From contig NC_088309.1 of the NCBI RefSeq assembly GCF_910592395.1, positions 18,914,599-18,978,598 of the forward strand: a stretch of DNA of 64,000 bases. Reading direction: 5' to 3'. The notes beneath the pieces are model-generated. The model made no database searches and was not told the origin of the DNA. It was given only the letters and a program-made list of their open reading frames with translations. This DNA is from Lineus longissimus. Its lineage: Eukaryota > Nemertea > Pilidiophora > Heteronemertea > Lineidae. Shown here in pieces: positions 33,946-43,670 of the stretch. The position numbers and the translations under genes were made by a program. The stretch's first letter is position 1, and the number at the start of each line of letters is the position of its first letter.

Positions 33946-34055
33946 CCTCCGTTGGCATGACTGGACCAGGAGTACTTGTCCCTCCCGTCCTCCGGGAGGT
34001 CACCCACTACGTCACCATTCTCGAGAAGTGAGGCTTTGTCATAGGCCAGTCGTTC
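33946..34055 (-). CDS. Internal coding exon of an unrecognised gene
   Basis: On the minus strand a 110-bp segment lies between an acceptor (…TCATCTGGTGTCATTTCAG) and a strong donor (GG|GTAAGTTTT). Only one frame is open: it starts in phase 0 and ends with two bases of a codon, giving 36 residues including ERLAYDKASLLENGDVVG and DGRDKYSWSSHANG. It is markedly GC-rich (well over 50%) against flanks of about 35%, as expected for an exon. The product is polar and acidic, a linker-like part of a protein with no recognised domain. The exon at 36901-37218, 2.8 kb upstream in the direction of transcription, leaves in phase 0, so the two can join without breaking the frame. The next exon must enter in phase 2; I did not find it. 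Confidence 0.55.
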
Positions 34056-35704
34056 CTGAAATGACACCAGATGACTTCTTGATCATTTTGCGATTAATTA
34101 GACATAACAGATTTTTAAATGAAGCTAGATATATGTATGTTCCACCTGAAAAATAACGTCTTTGAATCTCGGTCATAACACAGAATATCTCTGGAATAAG
34201 TATGCATGTACGCCTTCTTTGAGTGATTTCTTCATGGTATGCTTGAATACGATAACATTCATTGGTTTATAACTCTCAGAATTTTTCTAGTTTTCAAATT
34301 TTTCTTCCAACAACCTCAGACTCGAAAGAGTCAAGTCAATAAAACTGCTGATTCGTGACAACAATGTCTGATCTATGAAAAGTGCCTCAAATTAGATGCA
34401 ACAGCAGAAAAATGTCACATTAAGCACAATAGATTGAGTATCTCAATCACATTGTTCCATGTGATTTTCATGAAAAATGTGCCAACTGGGGAAAATAAGT
34501 TGTGATGTTGGTTTATCCAGGCTTGATTATGTTAGGTTTTTTCTTATTGGCACTGGCCAATCTGGTACACTGGTCCCCTGATACTGAGATCGAACTCGAT
34601 GAATAGGAGTCTAGCTTCACACACACACAACAAAACGAGGCTTGGAGGCAAAACAAGGAAAACTAGGTCAGGAGGCAGCAATGCAAAATGGAATTTGCTG
34701 AGCTCAATGGCCATGGTTGTAATGGAAAGACACAACAAGTTATCTTTTATCATTTATACTGGGTAGCACAAAACGAGATTCCAAGATATTTAATTCTTAA
34801 TTCCATTTTTTCCAAATTGTACCTTTGAGGACAACGACACAACTCGAATGCAGTTATAAGTTTACTTTAACATCCCTTCAAGTGAATTTAGACTTATTCG
34901 GAGATTTATACCAAACTTTAATTCAAAGGGCCCCGGAAGAAAGATAAGACACCTCCTGTGACATTTGAAATTGAAACGAAACTAGAGGATGAATGGCATC
35001 AATAATCAAATACATTTACAGCAATGGAGGTAACCAAGGCCAAGAAGACATTAGAATCATCACCAAAACACAATCTTGACTTAAACCCTGCGAGCATGAA
35101 CCATCATCCCCGACCATTAAATGACAGGTTAATTTGATCGCTGGAACTTCTCCCGGGAAGCAGAATGCCTCCATTTCAATTAGAAGAACTATCTTCTAAA
35201 TTGGTTGTTACCTCTCGTTTCCTCCTGGAATACGCAGTTTTAACCAGGGTTCACCATTAGAAGACTTTTAAATTTAATGAGGCTGGGGAGATAGTGCAAA
35301 CTAAATTGAAAACTGAGTGGGTAATGGTAGACCCTTTTATAAATGTGATGGTTGGTAAAATTTTAAGGATATCGACTTGGTTGTGGCAGTGTGGGTATGA
35401 CAATGATAGCACACCAAGCAGCTCAAACCAGGTAAACCCAGGCCTAACAGAGGACAACTTACATCAGCTTTGTCACTTTCCTCCAAGAGTCATCGACCAC
35501 TATCTCATCATGACAGAACATTTAAAGCTTTGTTACTTTTCTTTCCAAATTAGGCATAATGCACCACAAACAAGATATTTCTGTTTCAGAAACTGGCGAT
35601 GATCAGATGCGACAAGAGTCTCCCATCTTTGCGATCATCCCAGGTAACTTCACTAAGAACAGGTCATGACTGCAACCAGTGATTGTTAATAGCCCTATAA
35701 ACAA
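34056..35704. other. Probable intron sequence, nothing else recognised
   Basis: AT-rich sequence between the two minus-strand candidate exons. A segment at about 35218-35270 (-) ends in a donor (GAGAG|GTAAC) and is open, but its phase does not fit between the two exons and its acceptor is poor, so it is not called. Confidence 0.4.
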
Positions 35705-35870
35705 TTTTGGGCAGTTGTAATGTAAGTAGGAGGAAACTGGAGACCCCGGAAGAAACCTACGCTGTCGACAAGAGTCCCATTTCTATCACATGAGTGTCCT
35801 GGGACCGACCGGGAATCAAACCTGGGACCTCAGAGGTGAAGGCGCTGATGTTTCCACTGCACCAATATGA
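35705..35870 (-). mobile_element. tRNA-derived SINE with a V-domain-like core
   Basis: Read on the minus strand, the head has a box A-like GGTGCAGTGGAAACATCAG (near 35863) and a box B-like GGTTTGATTCCC (near 35824). The body then contains GCGTAGGTTTCTTCCGGGG and TCTCCAGTTTCCTCCTAC (35765 down to about 35724). This closely resembles the 'GCGTGGGTTTCCTCCGGGTA' 'CTCCGGTTTCCTCCCAC' core that I recall from V-SINEs of fishes and lampreys. The 3' tail is not resolved. The assignment rests on memory of the family core. Confidence 0.65.
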
Positions 35871-36900
35871 CTTTTGGTCGCTCATCACAGCATTGATTAT
35901 CACAGAAACACTCTCATAAACATATCTCGTTTGCCCCTTTGAAGTGGCCTCATTGATCACATGCTTGACAAGATTACACATTCTCACCACGAGTTTTTCC
36001 TAAAAGATGAATCATATCTCGTCCCGTTTAATGGCCTTCAGCCTGAATGAGCGAGATATCTCACCGGTGATGAGAATCGTCAAATGGATGTGTTTCTTAG
36101 AGGCGTGAGCACTAAGTGTACTCCTAATTCTAACGACACCATCGGAAGGTAATTAGTATGCCTCGTCAAGTGGGTGTCGGTTTTGCTTTCATTGGGAGGG
36201 GTGCTTAGTAAACAATGGTAAAAAAAACATCAAGGAGACCAATCCATAAACCGAGACAAGATATAAGTTAAAGCAGACATGCAAGCATAAAACCCCAGTG
36301 GCCAAGTTGGAAAACAGGAACCTGACCATCAAACTGCTTTTGCAAGATGATAGACCTTTGTTGACTGTGGTCTCACTTGACTGAACAAACAACAGGTTCA
36401 TTTTGATGAGACTAGTCACAAAGATGCTCTTGTGAAAAGAGAGGAACAAAATAGTCTTAACAGGTTCAATCCAGGACCTTGTTTGCACTTTATAATTTGG
36501 CTGTCGGGAGTTTTATGGCTGCATCTCAGCTTTGATGATGAATTCAAGGATAGTTAGAGTGGGGAGGAAAAGTGCCACGTATTTTCAATCACACAGAAGT
36601 CGGATGTTGGACAATACAAAATCCAGTAAAATCCAAATTTTTGGCATAACACGATAGTCAGTTGACTTAATGTCAGATCTAATTATCATCACGTGACATT
36701 TAGTCTGATATTTTATCCACAAATGATGGTTAAGCTACAATATTTGGATTATATATTTTAATCTCTACTTGTCATGGAACTTCAAACTTTCAAAAGGATA
36801 AGTTGAAGAATTTCTTTCAAATTGCTGAAATTGAAGATATTATCATGGTACTTCATAATAAACCTTACATTCAAACTTGAATTTTTATCTCGATGCATAC
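35871..36900. other. Probable intron sequence, nothing else recognised
   Basis: No further exon or repeat that I can support. The short minus frames 35757-35990 and 36189-36488 lack splice or coding signals. Confidence 0.4.
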
Positions 36901-37218
36901 CTTTGATGGTACTGGTAAGAGTACCGTAACTGGAATCCCAGGATCATAAACTTTTTCCGCCAAGAATTCTCGATCGCATTCACACTCTGAATTTAACATA
37001 TTCTGCTGAAGCTCTCGCTGAGATAACTCATCACTTAGCCCGGACCAAGTACGGTGAAGCGACATATTTGGCGTCAACAGATTCTGGTCTTGCTGTTGCT
37101 GTTGTTCATTTTGCTCTCGGTGTTTTCGGCGGTACGTCGACCGTCTTTTTCTGACGAGCGGGTGAAGCCATGGAAGGCATGGCAGCCAATGACTGTTACT
37201 ACTATAAGTGATACCCAT
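36901..37218 (-). CDS. First coding exon candidate (106 codons) ending in a donor
   Basis: Minus strand, ATG at 37218, open for 106 codons to AAG|GTATGC (donor at 36900), phase 0. The first half is basic (…HPLVRKRRSTYRRKHREQ…) and runs into a glutamine stretch (QQQQQ). The second half looks strongly protein-like: LHRTWSGLSDELSQREL, then NSECECDREFLAEKVYDPGI, ending VTVLLPVPSK. The exon at 33946-34055 enters in the matching phase and may be the next one. The odd point is that another frame (37074-37304) is open over the same first half and looks at least as good there. The true protein may therefore start in that frame and cross into this one, by an assembly indel, a missed small intron or a real frameshift. 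Function unknown. Confidence 0.5.
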
Positions 37219-37304
37219 TGTCGAAACGTCAAACTATCACGTAAGATAATATCAGAACACTTCTCAAACCACTTTATCACAGTTTCTGCCGAGGTAGTCA
37301 GCAT
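37074..37304 (-). CDS. Overlapping alternative frame with a membrane segment, 76 codons
   Basis: Minus strand, ATG at 37304, TGA at 37074-37076. The product has a soluble N-terminus (about 1-27), one hydrophobic segment (about 29-44, RQWVSLIVVTVIGCHAF) and a polar tail (TRSSEKDGRRTAENTESK), the layout of a type II membrane protein or signal anchor. It overlaps the 36901-37218 frame by 145 bases and stops within the CAACAG repeat that codes for glutamines in the other frame. Possible readings are an upstream ORF, the real N-terminus of the same gene with a one- or two-base indel in the repeat, or chance. I prefer the indel reading, because the C-terminal half of the other frame and the N-terminal half of this one both look coding. 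Confidence 0.4.
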   Translation of the reverse strand: MLTTSAETVIKWFEKCSDIILRDSLTFRQWVSLIVVTVIGCHAFHGFTRSSEKDGRRTAENTESKMNNSNSKTRIC

Positions 37305-38054
37305 GTACTTAAGAATAAGTTCAGTTAAATTCTAGAAAGGCTTCAGTCCGTGTGCAATTCTATCACAGAAATCTCTACACAAAATAGTCCTCTTCGTGGA
37401 CACTCAACCTTTAACAAATAGTTACAAAATATATCTATTTCCCAGTTTCTACACACACAAATTTCTTCGAAATTTTTACAACTGCATGTCTGTTTCCTCA
37501 AAGCACCTCAGATCTCGTCCTCAAAGGATATCATGTTATTTACACTTTGTGCTACACCGCTACAGTTTGTGACATCATTAGAATTACGCCCTCACACTTT
37601 CATTAGGAAACACGATCGCATATCACAGTATATCCACGCATGCAAGTTTGAAAGCTATCTCAAAAGAGTTAATGTCATGCACAGTGGCATCGCATGTTAC
37701 AACAAATACTCTGATAAGTAAAGTTAGCTCCCAGAAGGTAATCCAAGAGTAGCTTCAAACTTAAGCATTCTACAGGAGCATTTTTTAAAAGCCAAGCATC
37801 ACAATATATCAACTCCTGCCGATAAACGGCTACTAAGTTCAAAGCGAATTCCTTTCTATTTTGTCATCCGAATCCCTTATTGTCAATCTAAGACATTTTT
37901 TTAACAGCTGATTCCTTATTGTACGACAGTACAGTTGATAGATCTAACCTGGATCACATATGACAGTTCAAAGGATTGTAGCACAGCATTAACGCTATTC
38001 CATCACCCAAAGATTGTTTGCAATGCCCTGCAACAAGAATCGGTGACTGCAGGA
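37305..38054. other. Upstream flank of the 37.3-kb candidate gene
   Basis: AT-rich sequence with no clear promoter element. The short frame at 37533-37721 (+) is not supported. Confidence 0.4.
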
Positions 38055-38120
38055 CCTGTAACCAATATCGAACACAGTGATAACCGGCTTTACCCGCAGA
38101 CAAGAGACCTTTTTGTCACA
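38055..38120 (-). repeat. Dispersed repeat, family 2, copy 3 (core)
   Basis: 'AATATCGAACACAGTGATAA' then 'CCGGCTTTACCCGCAGACAA' matches the copies near 22320 and 27360. The 3' GAGACCTTTTTGT resembles the sequence after copy 1. Confidence 0.5.
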
Positions 38121-38638
38121 CATTGCAGCAATTATTGTCGCAGGTCACAATGATTTGAACCATTGTTTCAGGCGGAGCGCCAAGTCATAATCCGTGAATT
38201 CAACACATCATGAGCACATGCTGGAAAAAAACAAATTGTCGATTTCTGCACAACCCGTTTGTTTGCACAGTTCTGAGCAATACGCAACGATCCTTTATCA
38301 AAACATGATCCAGCAGGAGAATTCAGAAACGGCTTTGATGATATAGATCTGAAGTCAGAAAAATGTCAACACGTCAAAAGACAAGGCAGAAAATCCAGTA
38401 ATCCAGATATTGCACATGATTTCCTTTGCTAAATCGTGTTTCAATGATATTGCAACCCATTGACTGTCAGGCGATAATGATTCCTCTATTCAAGACTACC
38501 AGACTCTAATCTATTTGCCAGTACCTATAAACTCCCAAGGGCTTTATCAGCTCAGGGGAATTTGTTTTCCAAGGCAGACGCACTCAACCCATGTCATGAT
38601 AACATTCAGATACAACTAGGGAAATCCAAAGAAATAAA
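38121..38638. other. Non-coding stretch, nothing recognised
   Basis: No gene or repeat that I can support. Confidence 0.5.
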
Positions 38639-39063
38639 GATGTGACTTGGAGAACCAATTTCAATTCAGTAACTTCCTTCTATGTCTTGACAATCGGACC
38701 CAATGGGGTGATATGAATAAAGTCTAGCAAATGCTTTTACTTCAATTTTGTACAGAAAGGCCTAGTGTATATGTACATGAAGTTTTAGATAAAAGCATTT
38801 GCTAGTCTTTATTCATATCATTGGGTGATATGAATAAAGACTAGCAAATGCTTTTACTCCGGTTTTGTACAGGAAGGCCTAGTGTAAATGTACATGGAGA
38901 TTTAGATAAAAGCATTTGCTAGTCTTTATTCATATCACCCAATGTGTTTCTATCATCAGACACTACCTATGTCATGATGACAGGGATACTACTCAATCAA
39001 GATGTGACTTGGAGAACCAATTTCTATTCAGTAACTTCCTAAACATCCTGACAATCAGATCAA
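38639..39063. repeat. Direct duplication flanking a hairpin dimer
   Basis: 'GATGTGACTTGGAGAACCAA' followed by TTTCAATTCAGTAACTTCCT lies at 38639 and again, almost identical, at 39000 (TTTCTATTCAGTAACTTCCT), with similar 'CTGACAATC' tails. The hairpin elements at 38706-38940 lie between the two copies, so about 60 bp on one side of the insertion is repeated on the other. Confidence 0.75.
38706..38940. mobile_element. Head-to-tail dimer of a hairpin MITE
   Basis: Two palindromic units (38706-38820 and 38823-38940) each run from GGGTGATATGAATAAAG and CTAGCAAATGCTTTTA through a centre with TTTTGTACAG and AAGGCCTAGTGTA to the inverted end TAAAAGCATTTGCTAG and TTTATTCATATCA. The units are over 90% identical by eye and almost share the middle terminus. 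AATG flanks both outer ends (38702-38705 and 38941-38944), a possible 4-bp target duplication. No coding capacity. Confidence 0.85.
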
Positions 39064-39529
39064 CTGAATGATGAGAAGTTAAGACAATCAACAAACACGA
39101 CTCAGTACACAGCCTGAATTTCTAACACTCTGGACTAGAATGACATCCAAATGATGTCACAGTGACGTTTGACAGGACACGAAGAGGGCTGAAAACCAGA
39201 TATTTGGAAATGGGAGTGAACTGCCAGGCACATACTGTAAATCAAAATACAATCAGTGACATCTGAATTAAAGGAAATTCCCACAAGTGTTTGGCCAGAG
39301 TCTGTTCACACACATACATCAATGACTACAAGTAATAGAGGACAATACTAATATCCGGGTGACAATCAACCATTTCCTAACAAATTAGATGAGATGCCAG
39401 TGTACATCTGTAGGGCAGTCCAAAATCTCTGGAGATGTGTGCTTTATTTCACAATATAAAGTAAGGGAAGGTAATTATATCCCCTACGGGTAACAGAACT
39501 TCACCACCATCACAACCAGTTGCGAAACT
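39064..39529. other. Non-coding stretch, nothing recognised
   Basis: No gene or repeat that I can support. Confidence 0.5.
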
Positions 39530-39809
39530 TCAGAGCCTAGTGGTTAAAGATTGCCAGAGAATCCAAAATTGTATCTCTGGATACTATAGTGTGGCTTTCA
39601 AGGACATGAATTCCTTTCTCTTAACAAAACCACATATGATGGTTTGTCTCATTTGACTAAAAGGTGTGGTCCCGTGTACCCGAGTGCCTCTGCCAAGCCA
39701 GGGTAAGTAAAAGAGCCCACAAAGGTGGACAGTAGCCTAAAGTGGACTCCATACCTCCGGCAAAAGTCCAATTAAGCTATGAGCCAAGTCGTTAATGATA
39801 ATGACGATA
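39530..39809 (+). mobile_element. tRNA-derived SINE-like element
   Basis: Box A-like GAGCCTAGTGGTTAAAG lies at the 5' end. Box B is decayed. The body has 'GTCCCGTGTACCCGAGTGCC' then TCTGCCAAGCCAGGGTAAG, a middle typical of several marine-invertebrate SINEs. The 3' end is a short-unit tail (AATGATAATGACGATAAAAG). Confidence 0.6.
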
Positions 39810-42546
39810 AAAGTTTCGAAAAAATTGTCGGTCCGACAGTCATTTCCTGCCAACAATAGAAATTGATATAATAGTCTTCAAGATAATTGGCCGATTCCCT
39901 ACGCTAACAGCATGAATAATTAACAACAAGCTCCACCTGTAGCAACAAGTCGATACCAGGCCACCGAGTACGATGAAATGTTATGGAGTACAACAAACTT
40001 TATAGATTTTGCAGTGTCGTGTCTGTTCACCCAATACTCAATCCTTCATCAGCAAAGTGCCAAATCAACCATTGTTACTGAAGCTGTCACTTTCTTGTTA
40101 TCATAGACAAGTTTTATACATCTTTGACTGTTTTTTTCACAATATGACACAAAGCAGTCATAGATAGCATTCTTTTCTTGTCTGATACCAGAAATATCTT
40201 TTTTATTTTGCCGTATATCATTTTTCCGATACTGATATCCCTAAACATTGCGACATCTAAGCATAACTTCCTTTGAGGAAGTTACTTGGGACTCTTAATA
40301 AGTAACCCTACAAAGGAGGAATATGCCCTCAGCCATCCTCATGCACATTGCACTGGATTTATCACATTAGGAAAGGCCTTTGAGGCCCCAATTGTATTAC
40401 TTTCGTCTGCTGTCCAACCAGGCTTGCAAGGCCAAAAAAGCCTTCTCGATTCAAGAGCGAACACTTCAGCCTTAAACGGGCGCTAATCGGCTGTGTACAC
40501 ATTTATGACAAATGGTGAGGCGAGGACATTAGGTTGATGTTGTATTAGTGGTATCGGATGGAGAGTTGGCCGACACTCAATACAGCGCCAACTTGATCAC
40601 ACAATGACGAAGAAGACAAGAAATTGTGTTCAGCACCGGGGAACTGCGTAGGTATACAGGAGGGTGGCTTTTCTTCAAATATGACAAAGCAAAACACCGG
40701 TACTTTTGCAGTATTTGTCAATTTTCAGAAAGTAAACTCAAGAGGTGACGTCTTTCGAGGAGTGGAGACAAGACTTAAAGCAAGTCTAGGCAAAGCCTCA
40801 AGCACATTCTGTCCACAGACAACTTCCTGCTCAAACCAAAATGTCGCCAAAAGACCGTCATTACGATATGTTAGCTTATAATTAGAAACAGGTTTGGTAA
40901 AAATCTACCCACTTACGACCACTGCTCCGAGCAGAAATTGTTATGCTTGACAGACACGTCCACCCACTCATCCACCCATGCATTAGTAACCCAAAGCTAA
41001 AATTAGCCAAGATCTAATGTTTTTTTGTCATAACGGCAAAATATTCTTTCCACAATCACCTCGCCTAACCAAGCTTGCAACCTACCAAGCAACAGGGACA
41101 TCAAGCATCGCGAGCATTGCAAGAGACTGATGATGCACACATGGCCAAGCTGGCAATATCCAGGATGACCCTCATGGATTTGAATATTGTGTTTTTCAAA
41201 ACCAGCAGCCAATAATTGCTGCCTATAATTTACATCTGGACCAAAGATTTCCCAATGGAGAAGGATGCTGGTGTGATTCCCTCCCTCCTCCTCCAATAGA
41301 AAGTAACTGACAGCGGATTGCCTTGGAGCAAACCCTCAAAATCATACATTTTGTATCATTACGAAGAAATCCAATTCAATCTGCGATAAATTTTTAAAAC
41401 AAGATGTTACGGCACATAATAAAATTTAATGATAACGATACGAAAAGCTTAATCAGTGATATGCTAATTAAGCCAGTTATCTCATGCAATTTTCTGACTG
41501 ATTTCTCAACTAAATATCTTAACTTCTTGAAAACTCATAAGCCAAATCAAGAGCAGAGGCCTGAACAGGGTGTGCTGAAATTCATGTTGAAGATATAACA
41601 GTGAAATGAAAAGTAAAGCAATCTCACAATCGTACATCGGCGATAAAGTTATCATAGGTATCTGATGTACTCCAAATAGAAGCCAATGAAAAGCTTTCAA
41701 TGATAAAGATGGAATAAAAAGATTGCTAAGATTGGATTGCCTTAAGATGTGATGATTGCATCTGAGAAATACGAGTCTTTTGCCAGTATCTGAAGAAACC
41801 ATACACTGCTTATTAACTCTAACTGGGTCTCGGAATTGGACATGCCAATGATAGCCAAGCTTTTTTCTTGAGGATGAGATGCAAATGAAGCAATGTGGTC
41901 AAAGTTTGGGAACATTTGACATTTCTGTCAATGCTACCATCAAGGACAGTATGGAAGCTTGCAGAAGTACCAAAAAATGCAAGACGGGTTTAAATTGTCA
42001 TGATGTAGTTAGCCAGTTTTTGACTTGACTGACCATCATCAGCAAAGCTCAATTTCATTGTGTGTCTCTGAGAGCATCTCCTGTCCTCTATTTCAATGAT
42101 ATAATAAATCAATGGTATAACAAAATTCACTTGTTGACAACTACCATCATGAGGATCTTTTACGACCCAAAATGATGGAATAGTACATTTAATTCCCAGT
42201 CTCAAGTGCACAATTAATGGAGCGATTCTAATGGCTGTCTGCATTATATCCAGATAATTTGATATCAAAGTGATTTGGAACCACTGGTCAACAGCGGAGC
42301 CAATCCCAGAAGCAACATCAGGATAGGAAATACAGAAAAATGACAAGTTGCTGAAATTACTGTCAAATATTTGACCCATCATGGAGAAAGCTATTTCTGC
42401 ATGGGACTTGCAAGATTGGCTGATTGCCTGCACCTATGAAGACAATCAAGGTATAGGCTGTGGTCATGGCCATCCTTTTCCTATAGGAAGGAACGTTTAT
42501 AAAGTGTTGATGGTCTTGGTCAGTTCTTGTCCATCAATAAAAGTTT
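39810..42546. other. Non-coding stretch, nothing firm
   Basis: Frames at 40286-40486 (+), 40624-40881 (+), 41003-41296 (-), 41506-41802 (-) and 41990-42433 (-, 147 codons) lack domains or splice support. A minus segment at about 40919-41005 with acceptor and donor is open (…VDVSVKHNNFCSEQW…), but its 5' half is GGATGAGTGG-type simple repeat. Confidence 0.4.
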
Positions 42547-42923
42547 GTGCCTACAAGGGAAGCATGGTTGCACACTGACACAAGTCCTGAAGGTCTTCTT
42601 CCCAAAGGCCATCCGGGAATGGAACCTGCTACCGGAGGATGCTGTCAACTGCATCTCATTCCATGCAGCAGTTGCAGCCCGCCAAGCACCAGTCCCGTGC
42701 ATGCAACATTGCAAGAAATAGCAAGAAATAAGAAATGTACATTGACACAAAACTTTCCACGAGCACCTTCTGCTTGTCAGTTACCAGTGTACACCACACC
42801 AATTTCATCACCGACCAAACCTTTAAGACCTCAACATGCTGAGACGTATATATTTATAACATTTTTGTAAACATCCGAACAATGATGAGAGAAACTTATA
42901 TACGGAGAAAAAGAAGAAGAAGA
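42547..42923 (+). mobile_element. 3' end of a non-LTR retrotransposon (LINE fragment)
   Basis: The frame ending at TAG 42719-42721 contains LKVFFPKAIREWNLLPEDAV (from about 42587). It matches the well-known C-terminal signature of LINE reverse transcriptases (SFFPRTIRDWNSLP-type), followed by a segment with FHAAVAA. After the stop come about 180 bases of 3' UTR and a (GAA)n tail, AAAAAGAAGAAGAAGAG, at about 42907-42923. The polymerase and endonuclease domains are absent, so this is a 5'-truncated, dead copy, as is usual for LINE insertions. The clade is not resolved from so short a piece. Confidence 0.75.
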
Positions 42924-43490
42924 GATTGCAAAATCCCTTGAGTAAGAACTAAATCCTGTTATTCAGGTTGGTTATTGAGACAAGATGCAATACATATTGG
43001 AATCATGCATCAGTTATTTCCAATAATTCCAATACAAAGGCTCAGGCAAACCAATAGAAACTGCCAGTAGGTTTATCTTCATAAAAGAAACATATTCAAT
43101 AGGATTTTGCTAGAGATGGTCCCTGCTGGTGTATGACAACATCAGGATCAAAGGACACCGCCAAAGATAAGGCTATGTACAGATATGTTCAATACATTCC
43201 CAACAAACGCTCAAAAAGAAAATCATTGACGAAGATACGAAACACTGCTTGGGAAAAAGTATGTCTTTGTGTTGGTTTTCTCTCAGTAAATACCTTTAAG
43301 CTTGGCAAAACACGACCCCACTTTTTCACAGAGGGAGATTTGAACGTAAGATGTATTGATCACACATTGCTCAGGTCACATGATCATAATTCGAGCAATC
43401 GAGCAAATGCATGATTCTTGTTTAAGCCGAAATCAACCTCGGGCCTTGCAGTTGCCAGTTTTTATGAGCAGCAACCCCTGTCAACAATTG
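42924..43490. other. Non-coding stretch, nothing recognised
   Basis: The lysine-rich frame at 43133-43414 (+) has no recognisable domain. Confidence 0.45.
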
Positions 43491-43670
43491 CGGGGTGGCA
43501 TGCTGGTAAGAGTGAAGGACTTCTGACCGAAAGGTTGTGGGTTCAGATCCTCTCTGAGCCACTTTGTTCTTTCTGTTAGAGTTCGATGGTTCTTTAAGTA
43601 GCTGCTCCTTAACATCCTCCAGAGCACTCAGAGATGCCGGAAGCACTTTGAGCAAAGAAAAGCCCCATAG
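43491..43670 (+). mobile_element. tRNA-derived SINE with intact A and B boxes
   Basis: The head has box A GGTGGCATGCTGGTAAGAG (43495-43513) and a near-perfect box B GGTTCAGATCC (43540-43550). They are separated by an anticodon-arm-like ACTTCTGACCGAAAGGT. The 3' part holds GAAGCACTTTGAGCAAAG, which the element at 56596 shares as GAAGCACTTTGAGTGATG, so the two are likely related. The middle LINE-type block seen in the other copy is missing or replaced. Confidence 0.75.

Noticed and set aside
35218-35290. Minus exon-like segment with NGEPWLKLRIPGGNE before GAGAG|GTAAC
   Set aside because: The acceptor is poor and the exit phase does not fit between the exons at 36901 and 34055.
40919-41005. Minus exon-like segment between TTTTAG and GTC|GTAAGT
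   Set aside because: Half of the open stretch is a GGATGAGTGGGTGG simple repeat and no partner exon was found.
41990-42433. Minus frame of 147 codons
   Set aside because: No domain, atypical composition and no splice support.
43495-43550. Functional tRNA gene
   Set aside because: A and B boxes are present, but the acceptor stem is not complementary and the sequence continues into a SINE body, so it is a tRNA-derived retroposon.
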